DNA of 64,000 bases from Trissonchulus latispiculum. Taxonomy: Eukaryota; Nematoda; Enoplea; Enoplida; Ironidae. Below the pieces are notes generated by a model. The model was given only the letters and a program-made list of their open reading frames with translations, was not told the DNA's origin and ran no database searches. Position numbers and translations under genes: made by a program. Shown in pieces: positions 38,580 to 48,997 of this stretch. The stretch's first letter is position 1. Each line of letters begins with the position of its first letter. The stretch lies in assembly GCA_030248195.1 (NCBI GenBank), contig JASAND010012522.1, forward strand, positions 42,603 to 106,602, read 5' to 3'.

Positions 38580-39011
38580 CCATCGTGGAGAATATCCAAT
38601 GTGGTTAGAGCAGCTGAGCCGCCCCACATCCCGGAGGAAGGCCAGAACCCGAGGGGGGCCCTTCGATAAAATGTCCAGCCTAGGCCTGCTCCCCAGGTGA
38701 CGGCGCCGGGCGGCGCTATGGGCGGGGCAATGGAGGAGGAGGTGGGCAAGTTCCTCCTCTTGGGTCCCGCAGGAAGGACAAACCGGGGATTGGACAATTC
38801 CTATTCGGAATTGTTGTTTTGCAAGGATAGAGCAGTGACCCTTGCAACGCAGCTGCGACAGAATCACGCGCTCCTTTCGGGTGAGACCGGTTTCTTGGGA
38901 TTTTGGCACGGGCAGATGTTCCGGGTAGATACCTTCGCTGTCGTACCGACCCCACAACTGATGACACTTCTCCTTGATGTTGCGTTTTATGGCGGCTTTG
39001 GCAGCCTGCAT
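38580..39011 (-). pseudogene. LINE B C-terminus with zinc knuckle
   Basis: TRKERVILSQLR, CPSCGTQEEELAHLLLHC and LAFLRDVGRL match the end of LINE A (KKERVLLSQLR, CPQCGEEEEDLGHLLLRC, LDFLRDSGLV). A frameshift separates it from the RNase H part. Confidence 0.85.
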
Positions 39012-39034
39012 ATCGGCGTCAGACCGTCTCTGGT

Positions 39035-39895
39035 TTAGGGAGAGAACATTTTTAGCTGAATATCAGCAGCTTCATTTCCCCAGACTCCGACGTGACTGGG
39101 GACCCATTGGATTGTGATATGGGTACCGGCCGTCGTAACCGTCATCAGATTAGCCCAGATATCCCTTTCCAAGGTGGACATCGGTTGCAGGGGTCCAGAT
39201 CTGAGCTTCTGTATTAACGACCTGGAATCTGTACAGACCCTGAGTTCTGCCAAAGGGCTGTTGTTGTCCTGTCGATTTACAATCCAATCCAGGCCGACTA
39301 GGAGGGCAGTTTCCTCTGCACGGAGACTAGAGCAGACATTGCCAGCTGGTGCCTTCAGCTCAGCAACCTTTGTCCCTTGTCGGTCAGTAACGACAACGCC
39401 GGCACCACCCTTTTTGTTGGCGTCTTGGACTGCACCGTCCGTCCAAAGGGTAAACTCTGGCAACGGGAGAGAAGACAGAGTTAACATAGTGGCAGCCTTC
39501 AACTCGGCCTCCGTCAGGTCTCGCTTCCGGCCACCGGTCGGCGTACAGTCCAGGCAGTCATTGCAGGAGAGTTTGGCTGGAATCATACATGGGAAGATGG
39601 GGGGCAGGGACAGGGGTTCCCTGTTCAGTTGAGACAGACCAGCTGCCTCAGAAATGTTCTTGCCCCATTCTCTCCAGGACTGCTGGGACTGGAGCCGCTG
39701 TTGGACCATCCCGCTGCTGGCAAGGAATCTAGGGTTATCGGTCGGTAGGCGAAGGCTCTTTTCATAACCAATGCCATGCTCCTCCGCACGCAGAGAAAAC
39801 GGAGGGAGATTAGCTTCCAGGCGTGCATAGTCGGCAGGAGTTCCTGTCAAACAGCCTGTGATTTTCCTTACCGCCTGGTTCTGAATGGTTTCCAA
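39035..39895 (-). pseudogene. LINE B RT thumb and RNase H
   Basis: Thumb: METIQNQAVRKITGCL, ARLEANLPPFSLRAEE. RNase H: WTDGAVQDANKKGG, SLRAEETALLVGL, CTDSRSLIQKL, WVPSHVGVWGNEAAD, with the acidic residues in place. RT motif order continues at 39,810-40,360 in shifted frames (MYADDIAIW near 40,340). Confidence 0.88.
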
Positions 39896-40358
39896 TGTTG
39901 GCCGATGTCGATGATATAGAAGGATACCAGGCAGCAGCAGCGTACTTTATGAGTGACCGGATATACGAGATGAAGATGAGCCCGAGTTCTTCCTTGTCTG
40001 GGCCCCAGCTTCGGTCTGCCAGAGCACTGAGTAAGGAAACCCGTTTCAGGGCTTTCTCCTTGACCATTGCCACATGTTGACTGAAGCAGAGTTTCAGTCA
40101 AACTTTACGCCCAGGAAGGCAGGATGAGAATCGTAGGGAATTTCTTTGCCTGGGATTTCCAGTTTAGGCCTGTGAGAGGCTTGGCGGTTGTGGGTAGTAA
40201 ATATGCAGGCCTGGCATTTGTCAGCATTCACAGATAGGCCCCACTGTTTGGACCAGTCCCCGATGGTGTCCAGTGCCGACTGGAGCCTTGCCTCGGCTAC
40301 TGAGATGTCTGGGTGGGAGGACCAGATGGCAATATCGTCAGCATACATGCTGCCTTCC

Positions 40359-40759
40359 TTTCCTGGCTTATTTTTACTGGGGGGGGGGGTGGGGGGGCCG
40401 CCCCCCATTCGGCGACCTCCCCCCCATTCGAGTAGCCCCCCCCATGAAATGCCCCTCCCCCATAAATTCCGACCTCCCCCCCATAACCCCAAAAATTGCC
40501 AAATTTTACCGTTTTCACCCTAAATTTTCAAAAATTTTTCGGCTTCGCCGGATTTTTAACGAAATTTTCACTATTTTAGCCTAAAAACCACTTCAAATTA
40601 TTCATTTCTTAGCGATTTTTACACATTTTTACACGAAAAACCCACAAAAATTCGAAAATTTTTTCCAAAATATGCCCCCCATTTTGGGTCAGCCCCCCAT
40701 CGATGGGGGGGCCCCCCCTGAAGCCCCCCCCCCTAGAAAGTGTTGCCGAAAAATAAGCC
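40359..40759. mobile_element. 401-bp G-run element in LINE B RT
   Basis: The RT gene is split just before MYADD. TGCCTTCC occurs at 40,351-40,358 and 40,760-40,767. Just inside, GGCTTATTTTT faces AAAAATAAGCC; the left end carries six extra bases (TTTCCT). Interior: C/G homopolymers, AATTTTTCGGCTTCGCCGG hairpin and AT-rich centre, as at 14,225 and 17,329. Confidence 0.75.
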
Positions 40760-40767
40760 TGCCTTCC

Positions 40768-42281
40768 ACTCCCTCTGGCAGGTTGTCATAGATGTCGTTA
40801 ACGAAGATGACGAAGAGCAGATGAGAGAGCACAGAGCCTTGGGGAACGCCCTGGTGGGAAATTTTCCATTTACTGTACGTGTTGCTGTGGCTTGCTCGGG
40901 CTCTGCAGTCAGTGAGAAAGGCTTTGATCCACCGGATACCACAAATGGGGAAACCCAGGAGCATCAGTTTCCTGATCAGAGCTTCCCTGTGAACGGTGTC
41001 AAATGCCCTGGAGAAATCGATGAGAGCCAGAGCTGTTCGTTTCGCTGGGGGTTTCTTCTGGAAACCGTCGGCTATATCTTGAATCATTCTGGTCAGTTGA
41101 TCCTCAGTGCTGTGCAGCTGGCGGAAACCAGCTTGCAGAGGGCTAAGGAGGCATCTGTCCTCGAGAATGAACTGCAGTCGATTTTTCACCAGAGTTTCCA
41201 TCAGTTTGGCAACGCAGCTCGTCAGACTTACTGGTCGGTAGGACACCAGATTAGCTGGTTTCCCTTTCTTTAGCACAGGGATAATGGTAGCTCTTCTCCA
41301 GGAACCAGGGATTTGTCCAGAGCGCCAGGACTCATTTACCAGATCCAGTAGATATGCGGCAGCAGATGCCGGGAGATGCGAGGGCATTTCATTCGTGATT
41401 TTGTCAGGGCCGGGGCTTTTGCCCATTTTCAGAGATCGAATTGCCAGTGACATTTCAGTTCTGGTGAATTCACGGCAGAGAAGCGGTTTCTCCTCTGACT
41501 CGTTGGAGCAGGTGCAGGGACGGTGCAGATGGTTGGCGTAGCAGACCCTGTTGATTTTGGATGAGATGGTCGGTTTGGTGTAGCTGACCTTGGCGTACTC
41601 TTTCACGAAGGCGTTTGCCTTCTGAAAGTCAGTAATCTGTTCCCTGCCATTGTAGAGGAGAGAAGAGCCCTTAGTCCTGCTGCGTCTTCCGTCGATGGCA
41701 TGGATTACCTTCCACATCTTCCCAGGATCAGTTCTTGGATCAAGGGGTGTGGCAAAGTCCTGCCAGGCATCCGCTTTCAGCTTCTGAATAGTTTTCCTGG
41801 CTTCCCTCTTGGCTTCAGTCCATTCATTTCTTAGATTCGGATCCAATTTAGCTCTTTGGTAGGCCACCTTACATCTGTTGACAGCGGCAGCAGCTTCCTC
41901 ATTCCACCAGGGGACTGGATTGTTCACTTGGCCCCGGGGTATCGTTCGTTTTGCAGCTCGTAGTATAGCTTCTTGCAGATTTCTCATTGCCCGGTGAACT
42001 CCAATGGTTGCCGGGTTGAGACAGTGTTGAAGATAGTCGTCCACAAGTTGAGCAAATTTGGGCCAGTTAGCTTTCTTGAAAGCCCAGCGCAGCTTGGGTG
42101 GCTGCGGTTTCCTGCGGAAGGCTGCTTCAAGGGTGATGAGGATAGGAAAGTGATCAGACAATGAGTCTTCCTCTACCCGCCAGCAGAACTGGTCTGCCTT
42201 GCTGGAGTGGTCAGGGGAAGTGCCACCTTCCTGCATGGTTACTCCAGGCCGGGTGATGGATCCGTCATTTAGAGTAACCAT
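40768..42281 (-). pseudogene. LINE B endonuclease end and reverse transcriptase
   Basis: Reads VEEDSLSDHFPILITLEAAF (endonuclease end), LRWAFKKANWPKFAQL, VWKVIHAIDGRRSR, SPGPDKITNEM, ATIIPVLKKGKP, ALIDFSRAFDTV, VPQGSVLSHLLF. After the 401-bp insert the palm continues with the YADD motif. No stop in this piece. Confidence 0.9.
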
Positions 42282-42654
42282 ATCTGCGCTGATTAGCCAT
42301 TCTGATACCAGGTCGCCCAGGTCATCGCCTATGCGGCCTGGTTCCCAGAGATCCGAATGGGCGTTCAGGTCGACGCAAATTAGGACATTAGAGCCAGAGG
42401 GGAAAGTCGCAGGGTCGAAATTCTGAGTCCTGTTTTCTTCCGCCTGCCTTTGGATGGGGGGTATGTAGGCATTAACTGCTACCAGATCTCTCGAACCCAG
42501 GTGGATCCGGACCGCCAGAGCGTCGGGAGTGGTATCCAGGTTGCTTACGGGCTGGGCGGGGCATATAGAGTAGGGGAGTGACTGTCGGATAAGGGTTAGT
42601 ACCCCCTCCTCCTTTGATTCGCCCTCCTCCCCGGCCAGTTCTTCTTGCTTGGTG

Positions 42655-43485
42655 TTAGACCGAATAGCGAGGAAAGTCGGGGACAGCTTGACCTTCCTGA
42701 TAGTGTATTTCCTGGATCAGAGCAATATCTATACTGCAGTCCAGCAGTTTCTTCCTGAGCCACGGCAATTTGCTGTTCAAGCGGCCTGCATTCCACTGCA
42801 GTATTCGGAGACAGTCCGACCGCCGTTGGCGTTGAGCACCGGCAGCGATATTGGCGGTTACCACCGGGGCTCCCGGACCCGTGGGAGGTCGTATTCGGTT
42901 GAGATCAACAGGGGCTGCGGGTGCCGCAGCAGCGGGGGTAGCTGGATGGTTGGCCCGCCGTCGCACCGTTAGCAGCAACAGCTACAGGGTTAGCAGGGTA
43001 GAGAGAGGGAGCAGTGCCTTGGGAGGGTTTGGGGCGGAGTGGAGGGGGAGAGGGAGACTGGTTGGGACGGTTGTCGCAGACCGGGCAAAGCCAGACAGTG
43101 TGGTATTCCCTGAAGGCAGTCAGTCCTGAGCAAGGTTTCAGGTGGACCCAAAGATTAGACAGGTTACACCTGACACAGTTCTTAGGAGCGTTTCTGTCGC
43201 AGACCGGGCAGGGCCATTTGGGTACAGGTCCCGGGTTTTCCTCAATGTCCCCAGCCATCAACAGTATGCGGCCCCAGTAGGCTGGTTTACCAGGGCCGCC
43301 AGACAAAAGCCCGGCTGGGCAGGGGGAGGCCAGGGCTTTCCAATACCGGGAGGGTTTCCCGCTTTCGGGTAATGGCTCCACCAGGAGCCAGGGAGTGGGA
43401 AGCCATTCGTTGCCATTCTCTCCGGAAAGACCAGGGGAAAACGGGTTCTGCCAGTCCACCACGGCAAGGTGCTTCCAAGGACCAG
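42655..43485 (-). pseudogene. LINE B leader, 2A, PHD-like finger and endonuclease start
   Basis: Leader with GGPGKPAYWGRILLMAGDIE then the 2A core, CPVCDRNAPKNCVRC, NLWVHLKPCSGL and WLCPVC (PHD-like), Pro/Ala-rich linker, then ILQWNAGRLNSKLPWLRKKL and IDIALIQEIHY. The frame changes near 42,950-42,980, and the middle of the endonuclease (42,281-42,655) is in several frames. Confidence 0.85.
43226..43279 (-). other. 2A-like ribosome-skipping sequence in LINE B
   Basis: Core D-I-E-E-N-P-G-P at 43,226-43,249, preceded by GRILLMAG. Exact consensus match. Confidence 0.9.
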
Positions 43486-44560
43486 CCCTGGTTCATCAGC
43501 TGGCCTGCCAGGTTCCCATGTAGGGGAGTGTCCATTAAAGTCTCCGCCGATGACAACATTCGGGCCAGTCGGAATGTAGGAAGGATTGAAGTGCTGTGTC
43601 CGAGCCTCTACCACCTGACGCTGTATAGGCGGTACATAGGCATTAACCACCGTAACGTCCCCTTCTTTCAAGTGGAGTCTCACTCCTAGAATGTCACTGC
43701 TGTTATCATCCGGGGCCGTCAGAGGGGTCCGGATTCTGGTATATTTGATGCCCTTCCTTATCAGTGTACATAAGTACTCCGCCACCTTTAGGGGGCATCC
43801 CGGCTGCCCTGCCAGTCCTTCGGTTCTCCCATTCGGCAGAGAAGCCTGCGAGGTTTGGGGGCTTGGAGGCATCTGTGAAGTGAGATTCCTGAATTAGAGC
43901 GATGTCGATTTCCAGATCCGTTATAGTTTTCTCAATCCAGGCGGCCTTCCTGTTGTACCCTCCAGCATTCCACTGCCAGAAGCGAAGGGGTTTCATGCTT
44001 TGGCGAAGGTCCGGGGTGTTGCTGGTTGTGACTGACGGGGTGCTGGAGGGAGGGGTAATAGGTGCCTGTGTTGGTGGGGGGATGTGTGTAGGGTAGTTGG
44101 GGGAAAGGCTGCAGCAGCAGCCATAGCTATTGGGCTAGAGCCCGACACTTGTAGGGCAGTTGGAGGGGGAGTTGATTGTAGGCAGGTTGGGCATAGCCAG
44201 CCCCTGGCATATGCTTTGAGATTGCGCAGTCCTGAGCATTTGAGATGGACCCAACCATTGCAGGCTTCACAGAGAACGCAGTTACTTCTGGCGTTGTCAC
44301 CGCATACGGGACATGGCCACCGCGGCCCCGGTTTGGGGTCTGGGTTATGCTCGACGTCTCCAGCCAATAGTAGTTGTAAGGAAACAAGTATATATGCAGC
44401 ATATATCTGCCTTAGCTACAGTAGTAGAATGAGACGCCAGTAGGCTGGATTACCAGCGTCTCCACCCAAAAACCCTGCCGATTCCAGAGTGGGTGGACGG
44501 GGTCCTCTGGGGACATCGATTTGTGGGGTCTCCGTTCCAGGAGAAAAGCTCATAAGCCCC
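43486..44560 (-). pseudogene. LINE C leader, eroded 2A, PHD-like finger, endonuclease start
   Basis: GGDAGNPAYWRLILLL (ends about 44,415), then a short AT-rich insertion with a GCAGATATATGCTGC near-palindrome, then AGDVEHNPDP, CPVCGDNARSNCVLC, WVHLKCSGL, and from 43,996 MKPLRFWQWNAGGYN, IDIALIQESHF, and (43,500-43,870) VVNAYVPPI and GGDFNGHSPTW. Confidence 0.85.
44335..44367 (-). other. mutated 2A-like sequence in LINE C
   Basis: Reads D-V-E-H-N-P-D-P; the invariant Gly is Asp. This change is known to abolish 2A activity. The leader is also split by a short insertion at about 44,368-44,414. Confidence 0.85.
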
Positions 44561-44564
44561 TCAC

Positions 44565-45463
44565 CCCCCGCACCCTCCCCCCAGGGCATAGGTGTACCTG
44601 GGGAGGACCCCTCTCCCCCCAACCAAATGGAAAACTCCCGACCCCACCCTCGAAATTTTGGAGGCAGACTCCGACCCCACCCCCAAATAACCAAATCCCA
44701 GACCCCACCCACCCAAATTTGCCAGCAGACACCAACCTCAAAATTTTCGAAATTTTCCGCAAAAATTCCCATTGCTAATAACCGGTTCTAATATTGCTAA
44801 TTTATGGTTATAAATTGCATCTTTTAGCAACATCGCAAATTTTTTCTTAAAGCTGAAGAAAAATTTTTTTACCCCCTCCTTCAGCATAGGTGTACCAGGC
44901 TACAGTTTACCCCCTGTGAGACCCCCCACGGAGAAGCCAGACCCCCCACCCCCATATCCGACCTCGACTACTCCCCCCAAGCCGAGCTCAGACCCCCCTC
45001 GGCCCCTCCCCCCTAAAATGGGGTCCAAACAAGAGAAAAAATGCTAAATTTTTGCAAAACTTTTTGCAATTTTTCAAAAATTTTCTGAAAAAATTGTCTA
45101 GAAATAGTTAAATAAGCTAAAAAACTAGGTTTTAAAACGCAATACGAGTGGTTTTTAATTAGATTAGATGTCCAAAATAAATAATTAGATGTCCAAAAAG
45201 GGCAACTTTTAGCTGAAAAATTGGGTACAGTTTGGGTACAGTTTTTTGAAAATTTCGGATTTTTGAGACCCCCCCCCAAGCCAGATTTGGATTTTTTACC
45301 CCCCCCCCCAACCCTAACAGGTGGTACACCTATGTCCTTCAAATACGCTTTTTCCTGACCCAACCCCACTCCAAACCGGCTGACCCCACCCCACAGACCC
45401 TAATTTCGGCTAATCCCCACCCCCAACTTTTTTCTCAAGGTACACCTACAGTCATTCATAAAA
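44565..45463. repeat. C-run-rich repeats with GGTGTACC ends
   Basis: Blocks of CCCCACCC, AAATTTTCGAAATTTTC and the phrase CATAGGTGTACC (44,588, 44,886) facing GGTACACCTA (45,325, 45,440). Related to 47,853-48,300 and 63,815-64,000. No gene. Exact element limits are unclear. Confidence 0.5.
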
Positions 45464-45594
45464 AATAGGATAGACCTTTTCGCGATTTATCGTGAAAATA
45501 TTGGCGATATTTAGCCGAAGTCTATAGAAGTTAAATAGTTTAAAAGATTTTACTGCAAAAAGAGCAGTAGTCAATAAGAATACACACATGTCGG

Positions 45595-46702
45595 CACTAG
45601 CGTAGCCAGAAAAAAATTTCGGGGGGGAATGCAAAATTTTTTCGGGGGGTCTGGGGGGCGGAGCCCCCAGAAGCTGAGAAATTTTTCTATTTCGTGACCT
45701 TCGTTGAATTTTTACAGAGCATTCGTTGAAGTTACAATAATAGTTAAGGCGCAGTGCTTGCTCATGCATCCAAATTATGCAGAAGGTGGTCAAAGTAGAC
45801 GAAATAGGGTAATTGGTACCAGTGGCGGATCCAGGATTTTGTAAAGGGAGGGGCCCCAGCTCAAAAGAGTTCAAGATAACGCCAGAATTATGAATATATA
45901 CTAACCCTGAGATCGTAAACGTTTTTCGATAGTGTGCAGAGACAGTTCTAAGCGGTGATGCCTGATTGAAACAAATTCAACGTTCTAAGACTGTTGAGAT
46001 CAATGAAACCAATTTAGTGTGCCTAGTCTTTGGCAATATGCAACATTCTGATTAAATTCTTCAGTTGGCGCAGTTTGAAACTGTTTTGGCGAAAGGAATT
46101 TTGTCAAATGTGCCAAACGAGAACCACGCCGAAGGCGTGCGCGGATGGCCGCGCGTGACGGCCCCATCGCCGCGCGAAAAGCACTTAAAAGATAGAGGAG
46201 ACTTTTCTGATTCAGAATATACTAATCTTAACGCAATACGTTACGTCGTTAGCAAGTTATGAGCGTTTAAAGTTGAGAGGTTAAGTTTTCCCATGGTTTC
46301 CCTAGGCAGCATTCTATCTAAATTTATACAATATTGCCAATGCATTGAAATTTCACAATCTACGATGGAAGGCGCGAAAAGTTGGCGAAAAGAACGACAT
46401 ATTTATCATCACTACTTGTATCGCCAACTTCATAATCCCAGTTCTGCTGGATATTGTGAAAAACCTGGGAAAACTTACAGCAAAGAGCCCTGGGGCCCTC
46501 CCCCTGGATCCGCCACTGATTGGTACTCATTTTTTAGAGCGAAACACATATTATAATGGTATAATACAGGTATTTCGCGCCGAAAGCGCGAAAATTTTTT
46601 GAAAAATAGGTGTTTTACACATGGCAGGAAAAATTCCTGGGGGGCAACACAATTTCGGGGGGGGGGGAATTCCCCCCATTCCCCCCCTTGGCTACGCGCC
46701 TG
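45595..46702. mobile_element. 1.1-kb hAT-like element, middle of nest
   Basis: CATGTCGG at 45,587-45,594 and 46,703-46,710. Ends CACTAGCGTAGCCAG and the reverse complement of CAGGCGCGTAGCCAAGG. Contains G/C runs near both ends and the nested element at 45,820. Confidence 0.85.
45820..46518. mobile_element. 699-bp hAT-like element, inner of nest
   Basis: ATTGGTAC at 45,812-45,819 and 46,519-46,526. Ends CAGTGGCGGATCCAGG and its reverse complement, perfect over 16 bp. Interior has a GCCGAAGGCG hairpin and no coding capacity. Confidence 0.9.
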
Positions 46703-46755
46703 CATGTCGGCAAATATCGCCAAGATTTCGCGATATGTCGCGAAAAGGTCCTATT

Positions 46756-47303
46756 GGTACGAATGTACTGTATAGCTATATACATAAATTTGGCCAAAAA
46801 ATGGTAATTTTTTGAAAAATTTCAATCACTTTAAAACGGTGCAAAAACGCCTAAAACGTTAAAAACAGTCCTTATTTTGAAGAAAAAAGGGCTTGATTAC
46901 CGAAAATTTTGCATTTTTGGACTTTTTTTGAAATTTCTGAGGTCCGAATTCTGTGGGGAAGAGGGAGGTTGGTGGGGAGTACCCCCCATCACATTTCTTG
47001 GGTCGACCACCAACCTTCCAAGATTTACCCCTCCCCAGATCTGGGAAACTATGGCTGCTGCTAATTTTGGGCAGGGGTAGCCTAAATTGGGGGGGGGGCT
47101 GGGGGGCATAGGCGAGCTACCCATAGGTGTTCCCCTCCCCCAACTTTTGGCTACCCCCCCCTAACCCCCCCAACAATTTTTGGACCCAAAAAGTTTGCTA
47201 AATTTGGTCGAAAAATGGTCATTTTTTGAAAAATTTTTCTAATATTTTGACCGCTTTAAAACGGTGCAAAAACGCCTAAAACGTTAAGAAGTAGCCTTAT
47301 TTT
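46756..47303. other. G-run-rich non-coding stretch
   Basis: Diverged pieces of G-run elements (GGGGGGGGGCTGGGGGGC at about 47,090; CCCCCCCTAACCCCCCC at about 47,155) in AT-rich DNA. CTAAAACGTTAAAAACAGTCC at 46,851 and CTAAAACGTTAAGAAGTAGCC at 47,275 show a local duplication. Confidence 0.45.
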
Positions 47304-47852
47304 CAGAGGTGTAAGGTGGGGGGGGTTGGGGGGGGGGGGTAGCCCCCCCCCCAGCCTTTTTTCAACCCTCCCCCAAAACTTTTTGGGGGGGGACGTCCCC
47401 CCCCCCCAACTGGGGGGGGGGGGGGTAGTCGCGCCGAAGGCGCGAAAAATGGCCTAAAATTGGGTATTTTTAGGGTAAATTTTGAAAAAATTTTCAAAAA
47501 TGTCCAAATGTTTGGCTTAAACTGTTTATTATTATGAGAAATACACGTTTTTAACTGTATTATGGATCTTATGACTCAATATTGTCCTTATTTTGGACTT
47601 GGAAACATGTTGGCAATCAAGTTTTTGAGTTTAAAACCACTGTCTAATGTTAAAATTACTGTATGGTTAGATGTATATTATCATTAGAAACGGCTGAAAA
47701 TGCGATTTTTGGCATAAAAAATGAAAAAGTTTTTTGGGGGAGGGTTGGGGGGGGGTCCTGGGGGGAGGGTTGGGGGGGGTCGCCAGAGGGGGCCCCCCCA
47801 GAAAATGTTGGGGGGGGAGCCTCCCCCACCCCAAATCTCCGTTACACCTATG
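47304..47852. mobile_element. CATAGGTG hAT-like element (copy 3)
   Basis: Left end CAGAGGTGTAAGG and right end TTACACCTATG. The interior is nearly identical to 63,283-63,795 (shared phrases GGACTTGGAAACATGTTGGC and GTTTAAAACCACTGTC). It abuts another GGTGTACC element at its right tip, so its target duplication is not visible. Confidence 0.7.
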
Positions 47853-48300
47853 GGTGTACCTGGGGGCGGGGGGGGGGGGGGGAACCCCTCCCCCCAAATG
47901 GAAAAGTGCCGACCCCACTCTCGAAATTTTGGAGGCAGACCCCACCCCCAAATGGCCAAATCCCAGACCCCACCCCATCCACCCAAATTTGCCAGACCCC
48001 ACCCTCAAAATTCCTCAAAATTTTGAAAATTTTGCCTCAAAATTAGTAAAAATTCGAAATTTTTGCAAAAAATCCAAGTTTTTTCGAATAAATGAGCAAA
48101 AATAAAGAATTTTTAGTTGGAAATAACGCTTTTTTAACAAATTTGCGAATTTTTTCTAAATTTTTGACCAAAAAATTTTACCCCCCCCCCTAATTCTATT
48201 TTTCCGGACCCCACCCCACCTCAAGTCAAAACGGCTGACCCCACACACCCTAATTTCGGCTACCTCCTCCCCCAAAGTTTTCTCAAGGTACACCTATGGA
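47853..48300. repeat. GGTGTACCT element, C-run rich
   Basis: GGGTGTACCTGGGGG at 47,853 faces CTCAAGGTACACCTATGG near 48,283-48,300. Interior of CCCCACCC blocks and AAAATTTT palindromes, as at 44,565-45,463. Confidence 0.55.
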
Positions 48301-48383
48301 GCCACCTGTTTGAGTTGGAAATCTTTACCCAAATTTTTTCAGCTAAAAATGGCCCTTTTCGCCATAAAATCTACTATTTTCGA

Positions 48384-48720
48384 CCAGTGGCGCACATAGG
48401 AAATTTTTTCAGGGGGGGCGGACCTCAAAAAAATTTGGGGGGGTCTGGGGTCAAAATTTTTGAAAACCAGATTTAAAATTCAAGAATAAGCGTAAATTAA
48501 ACAAAAACCGAATAAATTTTGCGCCGACCAAGGGTGCACCCGGGATTTAGAACAGGGGAGTCGAGTCTCAAAAAGTTTTTGCTTTCGCCAGGTGCACAAG
48601 ATTTCGAAATAGCCGTTCCGCCATCGGGGGGTCTGGGGGGCAGAGCCCCCCAGAAGTTGAAGAAATTTTTTGTTTTTGCAATAAAATCGGTCTTCGAATC
48701 TTTAATTCTTGTCATACTGA
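48384..48720. repeat. partial CAGTGGCGCACATAGG hAT-like element
   Basis: Starts CAGTGGCGCACATAGGAAAT, the right end of the MITE at 37,024-37,658, and continues with matching interior (CGCCAGGTGCACAAGATTTC). The other end is not found. An unrelated segment with GTGCACCCGGG interrupts it. Confidence 0.6.
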
Positions 48721-48932
48721 AGAACTGAGAAAATTTTTTAAAATTCTTGACATTTTTAGGCAAAAATGGTAATTTTCTCCGAAAAGTCGGATGCGTTCCA
48801 AGCTTTTTCTTCATAAATGCAATAAATATGCCGTTACAAACTAGAAAATTCGCGCCGAAGGCGCGAAATTTTTTGGTTTTTTGCCCTTTTTCCTCTTTCT
48901 CTCCTTAATTTTTCCTACCTTCGAATCGCGAC

Positions 48933-48939
48933 GGGGGGG

Positions 48940-48972
<33 letters not shown>

Positions 48973-48997
48973 CGGGGGGGGGGGGGGGGGGGGGGGG
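48933..48997. repeat. 65-nt poly-G tract
   Basis: 63 of 65 bases are G on the plus strand, interrupted by two C. The longest homopurine homopolymer in the window. Confidence 0.95.

Larger units (their letters stand above)
38560..43485 (-). mobile_element. LINE B, full-length non-LTR retrotransposon inside LINE C
   Basis: 4,926 bp including a 401-bp insert, so about 4.5 kb like LINE A. The target duplication reads GATGAACCAGGG at the 5' side (43,486-43,497, minus) and GATAAACTAGGG at the 3' side (38,548-38,559): 12 bp with two transitions. Joining the flanks restores the LINE C endonuclease reading. Domains: 2A leader, PHD-like finger, endonuclease, RT, RNase H, zinc knuckle, GAA-rich 3' tail. 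Several frameshifts make it older than A. Confidence 0.88.
34737..44560 (-). mobile_element. LINE C, outer non-LTR retrotransposon, multiply interrupted
   Basis: Same architecture as LINE A. Pieces in coding order: 44,560-43,486 (leader, eroded 2A, PHD-like CPVC...WVHLKC finger, endonuclease start QWNAGGYN, VVIGGDFNGHSPTW); LINE B insertion; 38,559-37,667 (rest of endonuclease in broken frames, RT N-terminus with HSLDGKKAA); MITE; 37,023-36,997; hAT-like element; 35,943-34,737 (RT palm and thumb). It ends abruptly after the thumb, so RNase H and the 3' end are lost. The G-rich repeats right of about 44,570 mark its 5' limit. Confidence 0.88.
45464..46755. mobile_element. outer element of a three-level nest
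   Basis: AATAGGATAGACCTTTTCGCG at 45,464 faces CGCGAAAAGGTCCTATT at 46,755; the arms continue for about 45 bp (GGCGATATTT / AAATATCGCC). Between them sits the 1.1-kb hAT-like element at 45,595-46,702. Target duplication of the outer element not identified. Confidence 0.6.

Noticed and set aside
40740..41273. Plus-strand 177-codon frame
   Set aside because: Antisense shadow of the LINE B reverse transcriptase.
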